Below are positions 1 through 10,300 of a stretch of DNA of 64,000 nt, one piece after another (the stretch's first letter is position 1; every line of letters begins with the position of its first letter). A model generated the notes under the pieces. The model saw only the letters and a list, made by a program, of their open reading frames with translations. It was not told where the DNA came from and made no database searches. This DNA comes from Ferribacterium limneticum (GTDB lineage: Bacteria > Pseudomonadota > Gammaproteobacteria > Burkholderiales > Rhodocyclaceae), in contig NZ_CP075191.1 in NCBI RefSeq assembly GCF_020510625.1, positions 2,270,001 through 2,334,000 on the forward strand, in the 5' to 3' direction. A program made the translations under genes and the position numbers.

Positions 1-4
1 GGAC

Positions 5-277
5 ATGGCGAGGGAAACAGGGATCATTCCAAATGCCCTCGCCATCCGCCCAAGCGTCCGACCTGAGTGCAACCAATACCTCGAAGCGTTCTTCACCTTG
101 AGCGCTTCGAGAAGCAGCAACGGTTACGGACTAAACCCCGTGACGATTGGGGAGATCAAGGACTACGCGCTGATGCTGGACCTTGATCGAGAGGAGGCTC
201 TGAAGCTCCTCAGAGTGGTGCAGGCAATGGACTCCAGCTTCTTGGAGTACATCGCGGAAAAGAACAAGACCTCCTAA
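5..277 (+). CDS. Phage tail assembly chaperone-like protein
   Basis: A 90-residue protein lies directly before the tape measure gene, the place where lambda-like phages encode the tail assembly chaperone pair (G and its frameshift extension T). The sequence has the pattern I associate with these small proteins: an aromatic stretch (YLEAFFTL) followed by a helical segment ending in a conserved-looking VVQAMD. It should act transiently on the tape measure protein during tail assembly. The ATG at 5 is so close to the window edge that the true start may lie upstream, or the gene may be read by frameshift from a preceding G-like gene; neither can be decided here. The function rests mainly on position. 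Confidence 0.5.
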   Translation: MARETGIIPNALAIRPSVRPECNQYLEAFFTLSASRSSNGYGLNPVTIGEIKDYALMLDLDREEALKLLRVVQAMDSSFLEYIAEKNKTS

Positions 278-287
278 GAGGCTGAGC

Positions 288-3200
288 ATGTCAGACGCAG
301 TCAGTACCATTGCCCTAAGAGTGGATTCCTCGCAGGCCCGCACGGGCCTGCAGGAGCTCACCGCGTCGATTAACCTGTTCAAGACCAGCCTGTCCAACCT
401 TGGCACGCTGACGGATGGCTACGCCAAGATCAAGCAGGAAGTCCAGGCACTCAAAACCACCTTGGCTGAGTATCAGTCTGGGGTAAGGTCCAGTGGCGCT
501 GCTGAAGAGCAGGCTATCAGTAAGTCGAAGACTGCGTGGGCCAGCTACCGCACGACCGTCGAAGGCGTTGGCCACTCCTACAAAGTCATCTCGAACCTGA
601 CCCGCGAGCAGATCAGCGCATCGGTATCGGCTGCTGAAGCTGTCAAGAAAGAGGCAGCTGAGCGCAAGGCCGGCATCCTGCAGGTCACTGCTTCGCTGCA
701 AGACCAGGCCCGCGCCCAGCGCATCGCCAACGAGGCGGCTGCTCAGGTTCCGCAACTGAAAGCCAACCGCAACACACTGACAACCTCCCTTGCTGCACAG
801 GGCGTTGGCACTTTCCCTGCCCGCGAAGCCGGCCTTGCTGACTTCTACAAGCGGCAGGGGCTTGCCGCAGACGCCACGGCCTCTGCCAGCAAGATCAGCC
901 GCGGCTCCTCGACCAATGAGGTGATGAATTCCGTAGCTCAGCTGACAGCTGGGCCGTCAGCTGAACTGAGCAAGCTGAACGAGCATTACCGCCAGCTTGA
1001 AGCGAACGTGAGCAAGGTAGGTAAGGCGCATGTGGCTGCCAAGCAGGTGGTCAATGACCACTCCGCTGCCGTCGCTCACCATCGGGACCAGCAGGCGATG
1101 CTGCACTCCACCTTGCGAGGCGTAGCTGGTGGCATGGATAACCTGTGGCTGACCTACGGGCGCTACGTGGGTCACATGATCGGCGCCTACGCTGCGGTGA
1201 CTGCTGCCCGCAAGTCGATGAAGGAAGGCGTCGAGTTCGACTACCAGAGCCGCTACATTGCGGCCATTGGCGATGACAAATCCCCTGACGCTTACAAGCA
1301 GGTTCAAGCAGGCCTCGAAGGCGTGAAGGACGCGCCGGCAAGTGTCAACGAGCTTGCAGCAGCCCTGCGGACCCTGCAACAGACAGGAGTTGAAGCCTCG
1401 CAGGGGTTAGGTCTATTGCCCACCATCATCGCAGCTTCGACGATGGGCGAGACCACGATGAAGACGGCAACCGAAGACCTTGTTGGCGTACTGGAAGTGT
1501 TCAACCTGCATAGTGAAGACCCGAACCGCCTTGCTGCTAACTTCAGAGGTGCAGGTGACGTGCTGGCTTATGTGGCCCAGGAGACTAAGGCCAACTTGCA
1601 CGACGTAGCGACATCCATGCAGGGCGTAACTGGCGTGGCCGAGCAGTACGGTGTGAAGATGGAAACGGCTGCAGCGGCAATCGCGATGCTGGGTAAGCAA
1701 GGCATCGTTGGCAGTAAGGCAGGTACTTACACTCGCTCGATGATGGAGTCTCTCTACGTGCCCACTTCTGCCAAGGCGGAGAAGGTTACGAAGGAGATCG
1801 ACTTCTCTATGTTTGACAAGGCAGGCAACGTCAAGGACAACTTACAAGGCATCCTTGAACTGGTGAATAAGCTCAAGGAGTACGACCCTAAGAGCCAAGC
1901 AACCATGATCGACTCCATGTTCAACGCATGGGGTGCCAAAGCGTTCCGAGGCATCTTCAACGACGTTCAGGGTTTCATCGACAAGCAAAAAGAAGCAGGG
2001 GAACAGGCTGGTCTGCTGGCAAAGCAGAACGAGGCGATGACGAAATCCACCAGTTACCAGTTGCAGCAACTGGGAGCGGACTGGGACAACCTCTTCACCA
2101 AGGCCGGCAGCGGCAACGAACTCCTTGCTGAGCCGATCAAGGCGCTGCGTGACGCTCTGAAAGACCCTGCCACCGTCGAGAGTCTGAAGTCGATTGTGAC
2201 TGAGCTCGTGAAGCTCGGCGCCTTCGCCGCACAGAACGTCGATGGCATCCTAATGATCGTCAAGGCCATCGCCGCTTTGGCAGTAGGCCAGGCGGCGGCG
2301 GGCGCCGTCACGCTCCTTGGTACAGCTCTGACAGCGGCTGCCGGCCCCTTCGCCGCCATGACTGCGGCGGGTATGGCAGCTACTGGCGCCATGGGTCCGC
2401 TACTCACCGGCACAGCTGGCCTGCGTATCGCAATGGCAGGACTTCCTGCAGTACTGGCAGGCGTAACCCTGCCCCTGACGCTTATCGTTGGCGCGGCGGC
2501 GGCTGCCGGCGCAGCCTTCTACTTGTTCCGTGATCGCACCTACGAAGCGGTTGATGGAATCAAGACCAAGGTTGAGGGGCTTGCTGAGAGCGTACAGAAG
2601 AGTCTTGCTGATGTGATGCGTGACTTAGCCACTATGTCGACTGCCTCTGTCAAGTCGGCTGTGACTAATGCAGGTTCAAGTCTGGCTACTATCAATGATC
2701 AGCTTTCGACGCAAAAAGGGCTCATCAAGAGGAAATACGGACTAGGTGACGATGAGGCTATTCGGGCTGCTTACGTTTCCTCTATGGACGACGGGCACGG
2801 TGGAGTCTACGCAGAGGGAGAGAAGACACAGGCCCTAGGCGCCTACCTTGATACAGTCAAGAAGCGTGATGCTGCCTCTTCCAGCTACTACAAAGCCAAT
2901 GAGGCACTTGCTGGCAAGCAGGAGGGCGACTCAGCTGCAGCTCAAGCGGCCAAAGAAAAGGCCAAGGCTGACGAGAAGAAGCTGAGCTACTCCGGAGCTC
3001 GCCCTGATCGCGCTGCTGAGAACGACCTCTCGCGTGCCGCAGTCAAGCGCATGGAGTCTGCCCTCAAGGTCGCGAAGAAGGAATACGAGACCATCGCCGC
3101 CCAGATTGACACGGACGTCGAGAACTTCGTCATCAACAAATCTGAAGGCATCGCCAAGAAGTACGAGGCTGAGATTCAGATGCTCAACAACCAGGCCGAG

Positions 3201-4361
3201 ACCCTGAAGGGGCAGATCGAACTGGCGCATCGCCGCGGCAAGAAAGCCGACGAAGAGGCTGCCCGCGGCAAGTTGGCCGAGGTGAAAGAGGCTGGCGAGA
3301 CTGCACAAGCAGAAGCCACCCTTGCCCTGACGAAGAACCAGCAGGCCCTGAACAAGGACACTGCTGAGTACATCATCGCCAAGCAGCAAGAAAGTGAAGA
3401 GCTTGCATTCCAGATCACGCTGATCGGCAAAACCGAGCTTGAAGTGCAGAAGCTGATTGCTGCCCGCAAGGACGAACTGGAGTTCCAGAAGCGAGCGAAC
3501 AACCTGACTGTCGAGAACGGCAAAGTTGTAGCCAAGCCGAAGGAAAACTTTGCTGAGTTGAGTACCGCTCACGAGGAAGCAAGGAAGGAAAAGGATCGCA
3601 TGGCGACTGAGGAGTATGAAGCTCAGCGCTCCTTCAGCACGGGCTGGAACAAGGCCTACCAAAGCTACATCTCAGACACCTCGAACGCAGCCACGATGGC
3701 GGCTGATGCTTTCAAGACGGGCACCTCCACGATGGAGGACGCCATCTACAACCTCGCCACCAATACCAAGGCCAGCTACAAGGACATGGTCAAGGTTGCG
3801 CTGCAGGAACTGGCGAGGCTCGCAGCAAAGCAGGCTGCGATGGGCCTGGTGAAGCTGGGAGTAAGCCTTGCCCGCGCGTACTTCGGGAGTTCTAGCTCCA
3901 GTTCCAGCACGGCAGGAGCCACGACAACGCCAGGCTACAGCAGTGGAGACCTTGGTTCTGGCATCAAGATGAGTGCCCATGGCAACGTCTTTGCCTCCGA
4001 GTCGCTTTCCAAATACAGCAACAATGTCTATTCCAGCCCGCGTGCCTTCGCCTTCGCCAAGGGCGCTGGAATATTCGCTGAGCGCGGCGCCGAGGCAATC
4101 ATGCCCCTCACGCGGACGGCGACAGGCGACCTTGGCGTTCGCGCAATAGGCGGTGGCGGCGGTGGCGGTGGCCCGATCGAGGTCAATGTCAGCGTCACCG
4201 TCCAGGCCAATGGCGATAGCGAGACCACCACCGAAACCAAGGGACCGAACCAGATGGACGCCAAGGCACTTGGCGAGAGCGTGGGTGCCATCGTGAAACA
4301 GAAGCTCGTCGAGGAGATGCGCAGCGGCGGGCTGCTTGAGAAGGTGAGGACTGGGCGATGA
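288..4361 (+). CDS. Phage tail length tape measure protein (lambda H-like)
   Basis: A 1357-residue protein that sets tail length and probably takes part in DNA injection. The N-terminus (VDSSQARTGLQELTASI) is typical of lambda-type tape measures. Residues about 640-770 hold several hydrophobic Ala/Gly-rich segments that could insert in a membrane. About 850-1120 is Lys/Glu/Ala-rich and predicted coiled coil. The C-terminal part (about 1150-1260) resembles the lambda tape-measure C-terminal domain, with a TMEDAIYNLATNTKASYKDM-type segment, followed by a Ser-rich linker and a Gly-rich run near residue 1290. An AGGCTGAGC stretch precedes the ATG. Its stop overlaps the next gene by 4 bases, so the tail genes are translationally coupled. 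Length and position leave little doubt. Confidence 0.93.
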   Translation: MSDAVSTIALRVDSSQARTGLQELTASINLFKTSLSNLGTLTDGYAKIKQEVQALKTTLAEYQSGVRSSGAAEEQAISKSKTAWASYRTTVEGVGHSYKVISNLTREQISASVSAAEAVKKEAAERKAGILQVTASLQDQARAQRIANEAAAQVPQLKANRNTLTTSLAAQGVGTFPAREAGLADFYKRQGLAADATASASKISRGSSTNEVMNSVAQLTAGPSAELSKLNEHYRQLEANVSKVGKAHVAAKQVVNDHSAAVAHHRDQQAMLHSTLRGVAGGMDNLWLTYGRYVGHMIGAYAAVTAARKSMKEGVEFDYQSRYIAAIGDDKSPDAYKQVQAGLEGVKDAPASVNELAAALRTLQQTGVEASQGLGLLPTIIAASTMGETTMKTATEDLVGVLEVFNLHSEDPNRLAANFRGAGDVLAYVAQETKANLHDVATSMQGVTGVAEQYGVKMETAAAAIAMLGKQGIVGSKAGTYTRSMMESLYVPTSAKAEKVTKEIDFSMFDKAGNVKDNLQGILELVNKLKEYDPKSQATMIDSMFNAWGAKAFRGIFNDVQGFIDKQKEAGEQAGLLAKQNEAMTKSTSYQLQQLGADWDNLFTKAGSGNELLAEPIKALRDALKDPATVESLKSIVTELVKLGAFAAQNVDGILMIVKAIAALAVGQAAAGAVTLLGTALTAAAGPFAAMTAAGMAATGAMGPLLTGTAGLRIAMAGLPAVLAGVTLPLTLIVGAAAAAGAAFYLFRDRTYEAVDGIKTKVEGLAESVQKSLADVMRDLATMSTASVKSAVTNAGSSLATINDQLSTQKGLIKRKYGLGDDEAIRAAYVSSMDDGHGGVYAEGEKTQALGAYLDTVKKRDAASSSYYKANEALAGKQEGDSAAAQAAKEKAKADEKKLSYSGARPDRAAENDLSRAAVKRMESALKVAKKEYETIAAQIDTDVENFVINKSEGIAKKYEAEIQMLNNQAETLKGQIELAHRRGKKADEEAARGKLAEVKEAGETAQAEATLALTKNQQALNKDTAEYIIAKQQESEELAFQITLIGKTELEVQKLIAARKDELEFQKRANNLTVENGKVVAKPKENFAELSTAHEEARKEKDRMATEEYEAQRSFSTGWNKAYQSYISDTSNAATMAADAFKTGTSTMEDAIYNLATNTKASYKDMVKVALQELARLAAKQAAMGLVKLGVSLARAYFGSSSSSSSTAGATTTPGYSSGDLGSGIKMSAHGNVFASESLSKYSNNVYSSPRAFAFAKGAGIFAERGAEAIMPLTRTATGDLGVRAIGGGGGGGGPIEVNVSVTVQANGDSETTTETKGPNQMDAKALGESVGAIVKQKLVEEMRSGGLLEKVRTGR

Positions 4362-4696
4362 GCGGAACATTCGTATGGATACCAGATCACGGAGCAGAGG
4401 AAGACATCTCGACCTCCGTGCTCTCCGCAAAGTTCGGCGATGGCTATGAGCAGCGGGCCGAGGACGGGATCAACTCAGTCAGATCAAGGTGGAACCTTGT
4501 CTTCTCGAAAAGAACGCTGGCCGATGTCAATGCGATGTCTGCGTTCCTTCGCTTGAAGAAGGGGGCCGAACCTTTTGACTGGGCGCCGCCCGGCGAGACT
4601 GCTCGCAAGTTCAAGTGTGTTGGCTGGCGCCGTGTGCTGAGCACGGACACTGACTGCTCACTATCCTGCACGCTGGAAGAAGTTTTTGACCTATGA
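4358..4696 (+). CDS. Phage minor tail protein M-like
   Basis: A 112-residue protein of the phage minor tail family (lambda gpM). The opening FVWIPDHG, the central FGDGYEQRAEDGIN and the closing CTLEEVFDL match the general shape of this family, in which the protein forms part of the tail tip between the tube and the L/J complex. It starts in an ATGA overlap with the tape measure gene and ends in another ATGA overlap with the L gene, the compact layout of lambda-like tail operons. Length is about the same as lambda gpM. Residues in the middle (KKGAEPFDWAPPG) are typical of the family. Good confidence from both sequence and order. Confidence 0.85.
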   Translation: MSGTFVWIPDHGAEEDISTSVLSAKFGDGYEQRAEDGINSVRSRWNLVFSKRTLADVNAMSAFLRLKKGAEPFDWAPPGETARKFKCVGWRRVLSTDTDCSLSCTLEEVFDL

Positions 4697-5388
4697 GCAT
4701 TACGAGCGATGTACAACTCCTTGCTCCCGGGGCGCTGGTCGATCTTTTTGAGGTTGATCTGACAGGCATAGGTGGCGGAACGCTGTTCATTCACCCGGGT
4801 CGCAACAGCGTCAATACTGACATCGTCTGGAACGGGAGAACCTACACCGCGTTTCCGGTCAAGGCCGAGGGTTTCGAGGCCACTGGTAACGGGAGAATGC
4901 CGAGGCCGACTGTTCGTGTCGCCAATGTTACGGGCTTGATTTCCAGCTTGCTGAAGGACTTCGACGACCTGATCGGTTGCAAGATCACACGTCGCAGAAC
5001 CTTCGCGAAGTACCTCGATGCCGTGAATTTCCCGGGCGGGGTCAATCCAACAGCAAACCCCCTGCAGGAGTTCCCCAAGGAAGTCTGGTACATCGACCGG
5101 AAGGCTACCGAAACCAAGATGATGGTGGAGTTCGAGCTCGCAGCGAGCTGGGACGTTCAGGGAGTGCTGCTTCCTCGCCGGCAATGTATCGCCAACACCT
5201 GCACGTGGCGCTACCGCGGACCTGACTGCGGCTATACGGGCGGACCCGTGGCAGACGGAAGAGACAACCCCACTTCAGAAGCTGGACTTGATAGTTGTGG
5301 CAAGCGCTTGTCTTCTTGCAAACTCAGGTTTGGATCCTACGCAGTCCTGCCGTTCGGCGCCTTTATTGCAGTCGGGATTATTTCGTAA
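4693..5388 (+). CDS. Phage minor tail protein L with Fe-S type cysteines
   Basis: A 231-residue lambda gpL homologue, a tail-tip protein that in lambda binds a [4Fe-4S] cluster. Here Cys165, Cys170, Cys179, Cys202 and Cys209 lie in the C-terminal region, in the contexts CIANTCTWRYRGPDCGY and CGKRLSSCKLRFG, which is the arrangement known for the family. The N-terminal half (WNGRTYTAFPVKAEGFEATG) is also characteristic. It overlaps the M gene by 4 bases. After the stop there is a 61-base gap before the K gene, the only break in this coupled tail series. One more Cys (Cys96) occurs earlier and is not part of the usual cluster set. Confidence 0.9.
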   Translation: MSITSDVQLLAPGALVDLFEVDLTGIGGGTLFIHPGRNSVNTDIVWNGRTYTAFPVKAEGFEATGNGRMPRPTVRVANVTGLISSLLKDFDDLIGCKITRRRTFAKYLDAVNFPGGVNPTANPLQEFPKEVWYIDRKATETKMMVEFELAASWDVQGVLLPRRQCIANTCTWRYRGPDCGYTGGPVADGRDNPTSEAGLDSCGKRLSSCKLRFGSYAVLPFGAFIAVGIIS

Positions 5389-5449
5389 TGGCCAGAATAC
5401 TTGACATTACAGGCGTTAGAAACTCCAACGCGTCCTACAGGAAACAAGA

Positions 5450-6163
5450 ATGATTGATGTTCGCCCTTTTTTCGAGCAAGCATTCAAGCACGCTCAGGAG
5501 ACTCCACAGAGAGAGGCCTGCGGGCTTGTGGTTGTACCCTATGGCCACCCCATCTACCGCCCCTGCCGGAACATTGCAGAGACCGATGTCGAGTTTGTGA
5601 TCCACCCTGCGGATTACCTGAAGGCTGAGCGTGAAGGAATCATCGCGGTGGTGCACTCCCACCTGCATGGCTCGCCGGAACCGAGCATGGCCGACCTCGT
5701 AGGCTGCGAGAGTACTAAGCTCCCTTGGATCATTGTCGCGCTGCCATCGGGTGCCTACAAGCAGATCGAGCCTACTGATTTCAAAGCTCCGCTGATCGGG
5801 CGTCCGTTTGTGCCTGGTGTGCTGGACTGCTTTTCACTGGCCCGTGACTACTACGCCACAATCGGTCTCGACCTGCCTGACTTTGCCCGGGACGGCGCTT
5901 GGTGGGAGCACGGCGAGGACCTCCTCACTCCAGATAATTTCTGGAAAGCTGGCTTCCGCGTAGTGACAGATGGAACCTTAAGGATGGACGATGGTATCAT
6001 TATGCAGAACGGTATCACCCCTGTCCCGAACCACGTTGCGGTCTATCTTGGTGACGGTTTGATGCTTCACCACTCTGGCAACGCCCTCTCCTGCAAGACG
6101 CCTTACGGAGGGTACTGGCAGAAGTGCACCAACTTTATATTGAGGCACGAGTCGAAATGCTGA
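5450..6163 (+). CDS. Phage minor tail protein K: JAMM + NlpC/P60 peptidase
   Basis: A 237-residue two-domain enzyme corresponding to lambda gpK. The N-terminal domain has a complete JAMM metalloprotease set: Glu22, His69-x-His71 and Ser79-x-x-Asp82. The C-terminal NlpC/P60 domain has its catalytic Cys at 127 (VLDCFSLARDYY) and His at 195 (NHVAVYLGDG). In lambda-like phages the protein is used for tail assembly, and the NlpC part probably cuts peptidoglycan during infection or processing. An AGGAAACAAGA stretch before the ATG provides a ribosome site. All catalytic residues are present, so the protein appears functional. The end overlaps the first I-like gene by 7 bases. Confidence 0.92.
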   Translation: MIDVRPFFEQAFKHAQETPQREACGLVVVPYGHPIYRPCRNIAETDVEFVIHPADYLKAEREGIIAVVHSHLHGSPEPSMADLVGCESTKLPWIIVALPSGAYKQIEPTDFKAPLIGRPFVPGVLDCFSLARDYYATIGLDLPDFARDGAWWEHGEDLLTPDNFWKAGFRVVTDGTLRMDDGIIMQNGITPVPNHVAVYLGDGLMLHHSGNALSCKTPYGGYWQKCTNFILRHESKC

Positions 6164-6723
6164 CCCCTGTAATCCTCCATGGGCACCTGGCAGAAAAGTA
6201 CGGCAGCAGGTTCGACCTAGCTGCCGAGTCTGTGGCGGAAGCCATAGCGCTTCTTCGAGCAAGTTTCGCTACCTTCGCGGATGACGTCATCGGCCACGAG
6301 TACCACGTATGGGTAGGTGAATCCAACATAGGTTCGAACGAACTTGCGAACCCTGTGCAAGGCCAAGAGATTCACATTATCCCTGTTATCAAGGGCGCTG
6401 GCGGCAACGGCAGCGTCTGGCAGGTCGTCTTAGGTATCGTCCTTGTTGTTGTGGGGGTGCTTACAGCTGAGTTCGGTGGCGGTTTTCTGGTTGACGTCGG
6501 CATCGGCCTGATCATCGGCGGAGTAATCGGCATGATCTTTGCCCCTAGCGCCAGGTCCCTCACGTTTGCAGGTCTGGAGCGAGGCGCGTCGAAAGCTTCT
6601 TACAGATTCAGCGGCGCTCTCAACGTGTCACGGCAAGGTAACCCGGTTCCGGTGCTTTACGGGCGAGCTGTGGTTGGTTCCCAAGTTATCGCAACGGCGA
6701 TCTCATCCAAGGACCTTGTCTGA
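6157..6723 (+). CDS. Phage tail assembly protein I-like, copy 1
   Basis: A 188-residue protein of the lambda tail assembly protein I family. The N-terminal half (LHGHLAEKYGSRFDL) resembles a ubiquitin-like fold, followed by IHIIPVIKGAG, a long hydrophobic Gly/Val/Ile region (about residues 85-135) and the family ending PVPVLYGRAVVGSQVI. I chose the ATG at 6157 because the protein then begins like the next gene; an in-frame GTG at 6124 would add 11 residues inside the K gene. It overlaps K by 7 bases and shares one base with the next gene. It is clearly a paralogue of the following gene, which is unusual since lambda has one I gene. Confidence 0.85.
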   Translation: MLTPVILHGHLAEKYGSRFDLAAESVAEAIALLRASFATFADDVIGHEYHVWVGESNIGSNELANPVQGQEIHIIPVIKGAGGNGSVWQVVLGIVLVVVGVLTAEFGGGFLVDVGIGLIIGGVIGMIFAPSARSLTFAGLERGASKASYRFSGALNVSRQGNPVPVLYGRAVVGSQVIATAISSKDLV

Positions 6724-7313
6724 TGGCTACGATCACGCTCCACGGAAACCTTGCTGAGCGCTACGGTTCGTGCTTCGAACTGGAAGTTCATTCAGTGCTG
6801 CAAGCTATTCAGGTGATCGGCGCCAGCCTTCCCTCCTTTCTGCACGATGTGATCGCCAGCGACAGCGGGTTCGTCGTTACGGTCGATGGCGTTGAAATGC
6901 AAAGCCCCGCCGATATGGTGGCTTCGCGATTGAACCCTGACATCCATATTGTCCCTGCAATCAAGGGAGCAGGTGGTGATAACAACGGCCTATCGACAAT
7001 CCTCCTTGCAGCAGTAGTGGCTGTAGCCAGCTATTACCTAGGCCCAGCAGGTGCCGGGTGGTTGAGCTCGTCAGGGGTTCAGACTGGTTATGCAATCGCA
7101 GCCAACCTTGCGATCAGCGGCGTGCTCTCGATGATGGTGTCAGGTCAGAAAGATACGGATGTCCAGGGCGTTCTGGACGAGCAGGAACTCACTTCATACG
7201 CCTTTTCAGGCGCAGTGAATACGGTTTCACAGGGCCACCCTGTGCCGGTCCTTTATGGCCGGCTCGTCGTGGGTTCTCAGGTAATTTCAGCAGGGGTGAC
7301 TGCAGGTGCATAA
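6723..7313 (+). CDS. Phage tail assembly protein I-like, copy 2
   Basis: A 196-residue second member of the tail assembly protein I family, directly after copy 1. Shared features with copy 1 include LHGNLAERYGSCFEL at the start, the DVI motif near residue 40, IHIVPAIKGAGG in the middle, a hydrophobic Ala/Val/Gly stretch, and YAFSGAVNTVSQGHPVPVLY near the end. The two are alike over their whole lengths but differ at many positions, so this is an old duplication or two distinct subfamilies rather than a recent copy. It starts one base before the end of copy 1 and overlaps the J gene by 8 bases. Which copy corresponds to the ancestral I cannot be told. Confidence 0.85.
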   Translation: MATITLHGNLAERYGSCFELEVHSVLQAIQVIGASLPSFLHDVIASDSGFVVTVDGVEMQSPADMVASRLNPDIHIVPAIKGAGGDNNGLSTILLAAVVAVASYYLGPAGAGWLSSSGVQTGYAIAANLAISGVLSMMVSGQKDTDVQGVLDEQELTSYAFSGAVNTVSQGHPVPVLYGRLVVGSQVISAGVTAGA

Positions 7314-10300
7314 CTACGTTAGAGGTGCAGGTGGCGGTGGTGGTGACAGCGGCGCATCAACCCCGCGTGCAGCGACAATCGCAGCGGACACGCTGGCGTC
7401 AGTCCAGTATGCAAGAATCCTAGACCTTGTTTCTGAGGGAGAGGTAGAGGGGCTAGTGAATGGCTTTCAGTCCATTCTAATCGACGACACCCCTCTGCAG
7501 AATGCGGATTCATCCTACAACTTCAACGGTTTCACTGTTGAAACTCGTAGCGGTGCAGTTGTCCAGACCCACGTTCCCGGCTTCCCAGCCACTGAGGCGG
7601 TTATTGCCTCGTCCATCGGCGAGGTGACTGCTGGTACGCCTCTGACGCGCATGCTGATCGGTGCTTACTATGACGCAGCCCGCATCATGGTTACTGTGCC
7701 CCGCCTCTCCACTCAGAACCCTACGTCGGGCGATGTTACTGGCGGATCGGTAGGCGTCCAGATCAGCGTGAATGGTGCAGTCGTTATCACCGACACGATC
7801 ACCGGCAAGGCCTCAAGTCCTTACAGTAAGGACTACCGTATCGAACTCCCCGGAGATGGTCCTTGGACTATACAAGTGGCTAAGACCACCCCTGATTCTG
7901 ACGACTACAACTTACGAGACCTACAATGGGCCTCGCTGACGGCCCTCATTGACTCCAAGTTCTCGTACCCGAACTCGGCCCTCGTTGGGATCACTATCGA
8001 TGCCAGCCAGTTCTCTGCCATCCCTACTCGTGCTTATGACATGAAAGGGTTGCGGATCAGGGTTCCGAAGAATTACGACCCGATCACTCGCGTGTATGCC
8101 ACCACCGGGCCGGGCACTTCTGGAGGTATCTGGAACGGAGAGATGAAGGTCGCCTGGTCGGACAACCCTGCCTGGTGCTTCTACGATCTGCTGACCAACC
8201 CGCGCTACGGCCTTGGTGAGTTCGTCCCTGAATCTCAAGTAGACAAGGCGAACCTGTACGCGATTGGCAAGTACTGCGACGAGCTTGTACCTGATGGCTA
8301 TGGAGGCCAAGAGCCTCGCTTCAGTTGCAACATGTATCTGCAGACGAGAGAGGAAGCTTTCAAGGTCCTGTCGGACATGACCGGACTGTTTGCCGGCATG
8401 CTGTTCTGGGCCTCTGGCGGCTTGTCCTGCACGCAGGATGCGCCTGCAGACGCTGCCTACCAATTCACAAACGCCAACGTAATTGACGGCCTCTTCACTT
8501 ACAACGGGTCTTCCCGGTCTGTTCGACACACCACTGCTCTAGTTAGCTACAACGACCCGCTCGACCAGTATCGCCGCAAGGTGGAGTACGTTGAGGACCC
8601 CGAGGGTATCGAACGTTATGGCATCCGACAGGCTGAACTGGTGGCCATTGGCTGTGCTTCACGCGGGCAGGCTCACCGGATGGGTAAGCGGATTCTCCTG
8701 ACGGAGCGCTATCTCACTGATGTGGTCACGTTCAAGGTGGGCCTTGAACACCTGCGCTGTTACCCCGGAGCCGTGATCAAGGTCATGGACAACGACAAGG
8801 CTGGGGCGCGGTTGGGCGGTCGAGTCAAAGCTGCAACGCTGAACAAGATTACGCTGGACAAGTCGGTAACCCTCCTTGGTACTGAGGCCTACACGCTCTC
8901 AGTGATCAAGCCTGATGGAACCATCGAGGAGAGGGGTGTGTTCCTGACTCCCGGCGAGACCACGGAACTGGACCTGACTTCGGCGCTCTCCGAGGTGCCA
9001 AACACACAATCGGTATGGGTCCTTGCCAGTACGGCGGTTTCACCGCAACTGTTCAAGGTGGTGAGCATGAAGGAACTGGAGGGGATCACCTACGAGATCA
9101 CTGCCCTTCAGTACAACCCGAGCAAGTTCGCCGCTATTGACCAAGGCACGCAGTTCGAACCCCTTGCGAATACCGTGACGCCGGCTCGGCCGGCTGAGAA
9201 GCTGGCAGCGCCCACTGGCCTGACCCACACGATCGTGCATTACATCGATCAGAATGGCTACTACCGTCCGAGGGTTACTATCCATTGGGATGCCATCGGC
9301 TCACCCTACGTGGCAACCTACACAGTCTCCTATCGTTACGGTGGGGGCACCTGGAGAAGCATGCCTGACGTGGCGGTGACTGAAGTTGAACTTGAGGACG
9401 CTACCCCCGGCGACTATGAGATCAGCGTGGCGGGTGTATCAATCCTTGGTCGCCCGGGGCATGTTTCATCTGACACGTTTGTGGTTCCAAGTATTGATCC
9501 GACCAGTGTCTATTCAGCTACCACTGTATCTCTGGTGGAAGCGTGGGAAGGTCCGGACCTGACAGTGGGCTGGGTAGCCTTGCCTCGTGTGAGAGGCTAC
9601 TACGTGCGGTTCAAGGTGGGCGCTACCATCGTGCGCCAGTTTGAAACTCCCGATCTGCAATTTACCTACCGCTTCGCCCAGATGGCGGCTGACCAGTCTG
9701 ACGCCCCTTCTCGTACCCTGACTGTCGAAGTGGAAGGGATTTCCCCTTCAGGAGCACACGGGGCTACGGCATCAATCGTTGTAACCAACTCGCAAATGGC
9801 TGAGGCTCCAGCTCCATCTGTAGATGAAGGCGTACAGGCTTTTGCGGTAACGGTTGGTAAGCCAGCCAAAGCTGATTATGCCGGGACGATCTTCTGGGCT
9901 TCCCAGACTTCGGGATTCACGCCCGATGATAGCAATAAAATCTACGAGGGACCGGCAACATCCTTCCTGCACATGGGTACAGGCAGCTGGTTCTTCAAGG
10001 CAGCCTACTATGACCTGTTCGGGAAGACTGGCCTGAACATTAGCGCTGAGTCAGGTGGCAGCAGCTTTAACGCAGGAGGCTTGCCATCCGTCTCAACCCT
10101 ACCAGCCAGCCCAGCTGACGTAGGTGGTCAGCAGGTCGTCTACCACCTTGTAGAGAAAAAACTTTACCGATGGGATGGTGTATCGGCCTGGACAAATAAG
10201 ATCGACGGTGGTGACATGATCCCCGAGTCTATTCTGGCAGAGCACATCGCATCTATCGATCTGAAGGCTATCAGCGCCAGCGTTGGTGAGTTAGAGACCG

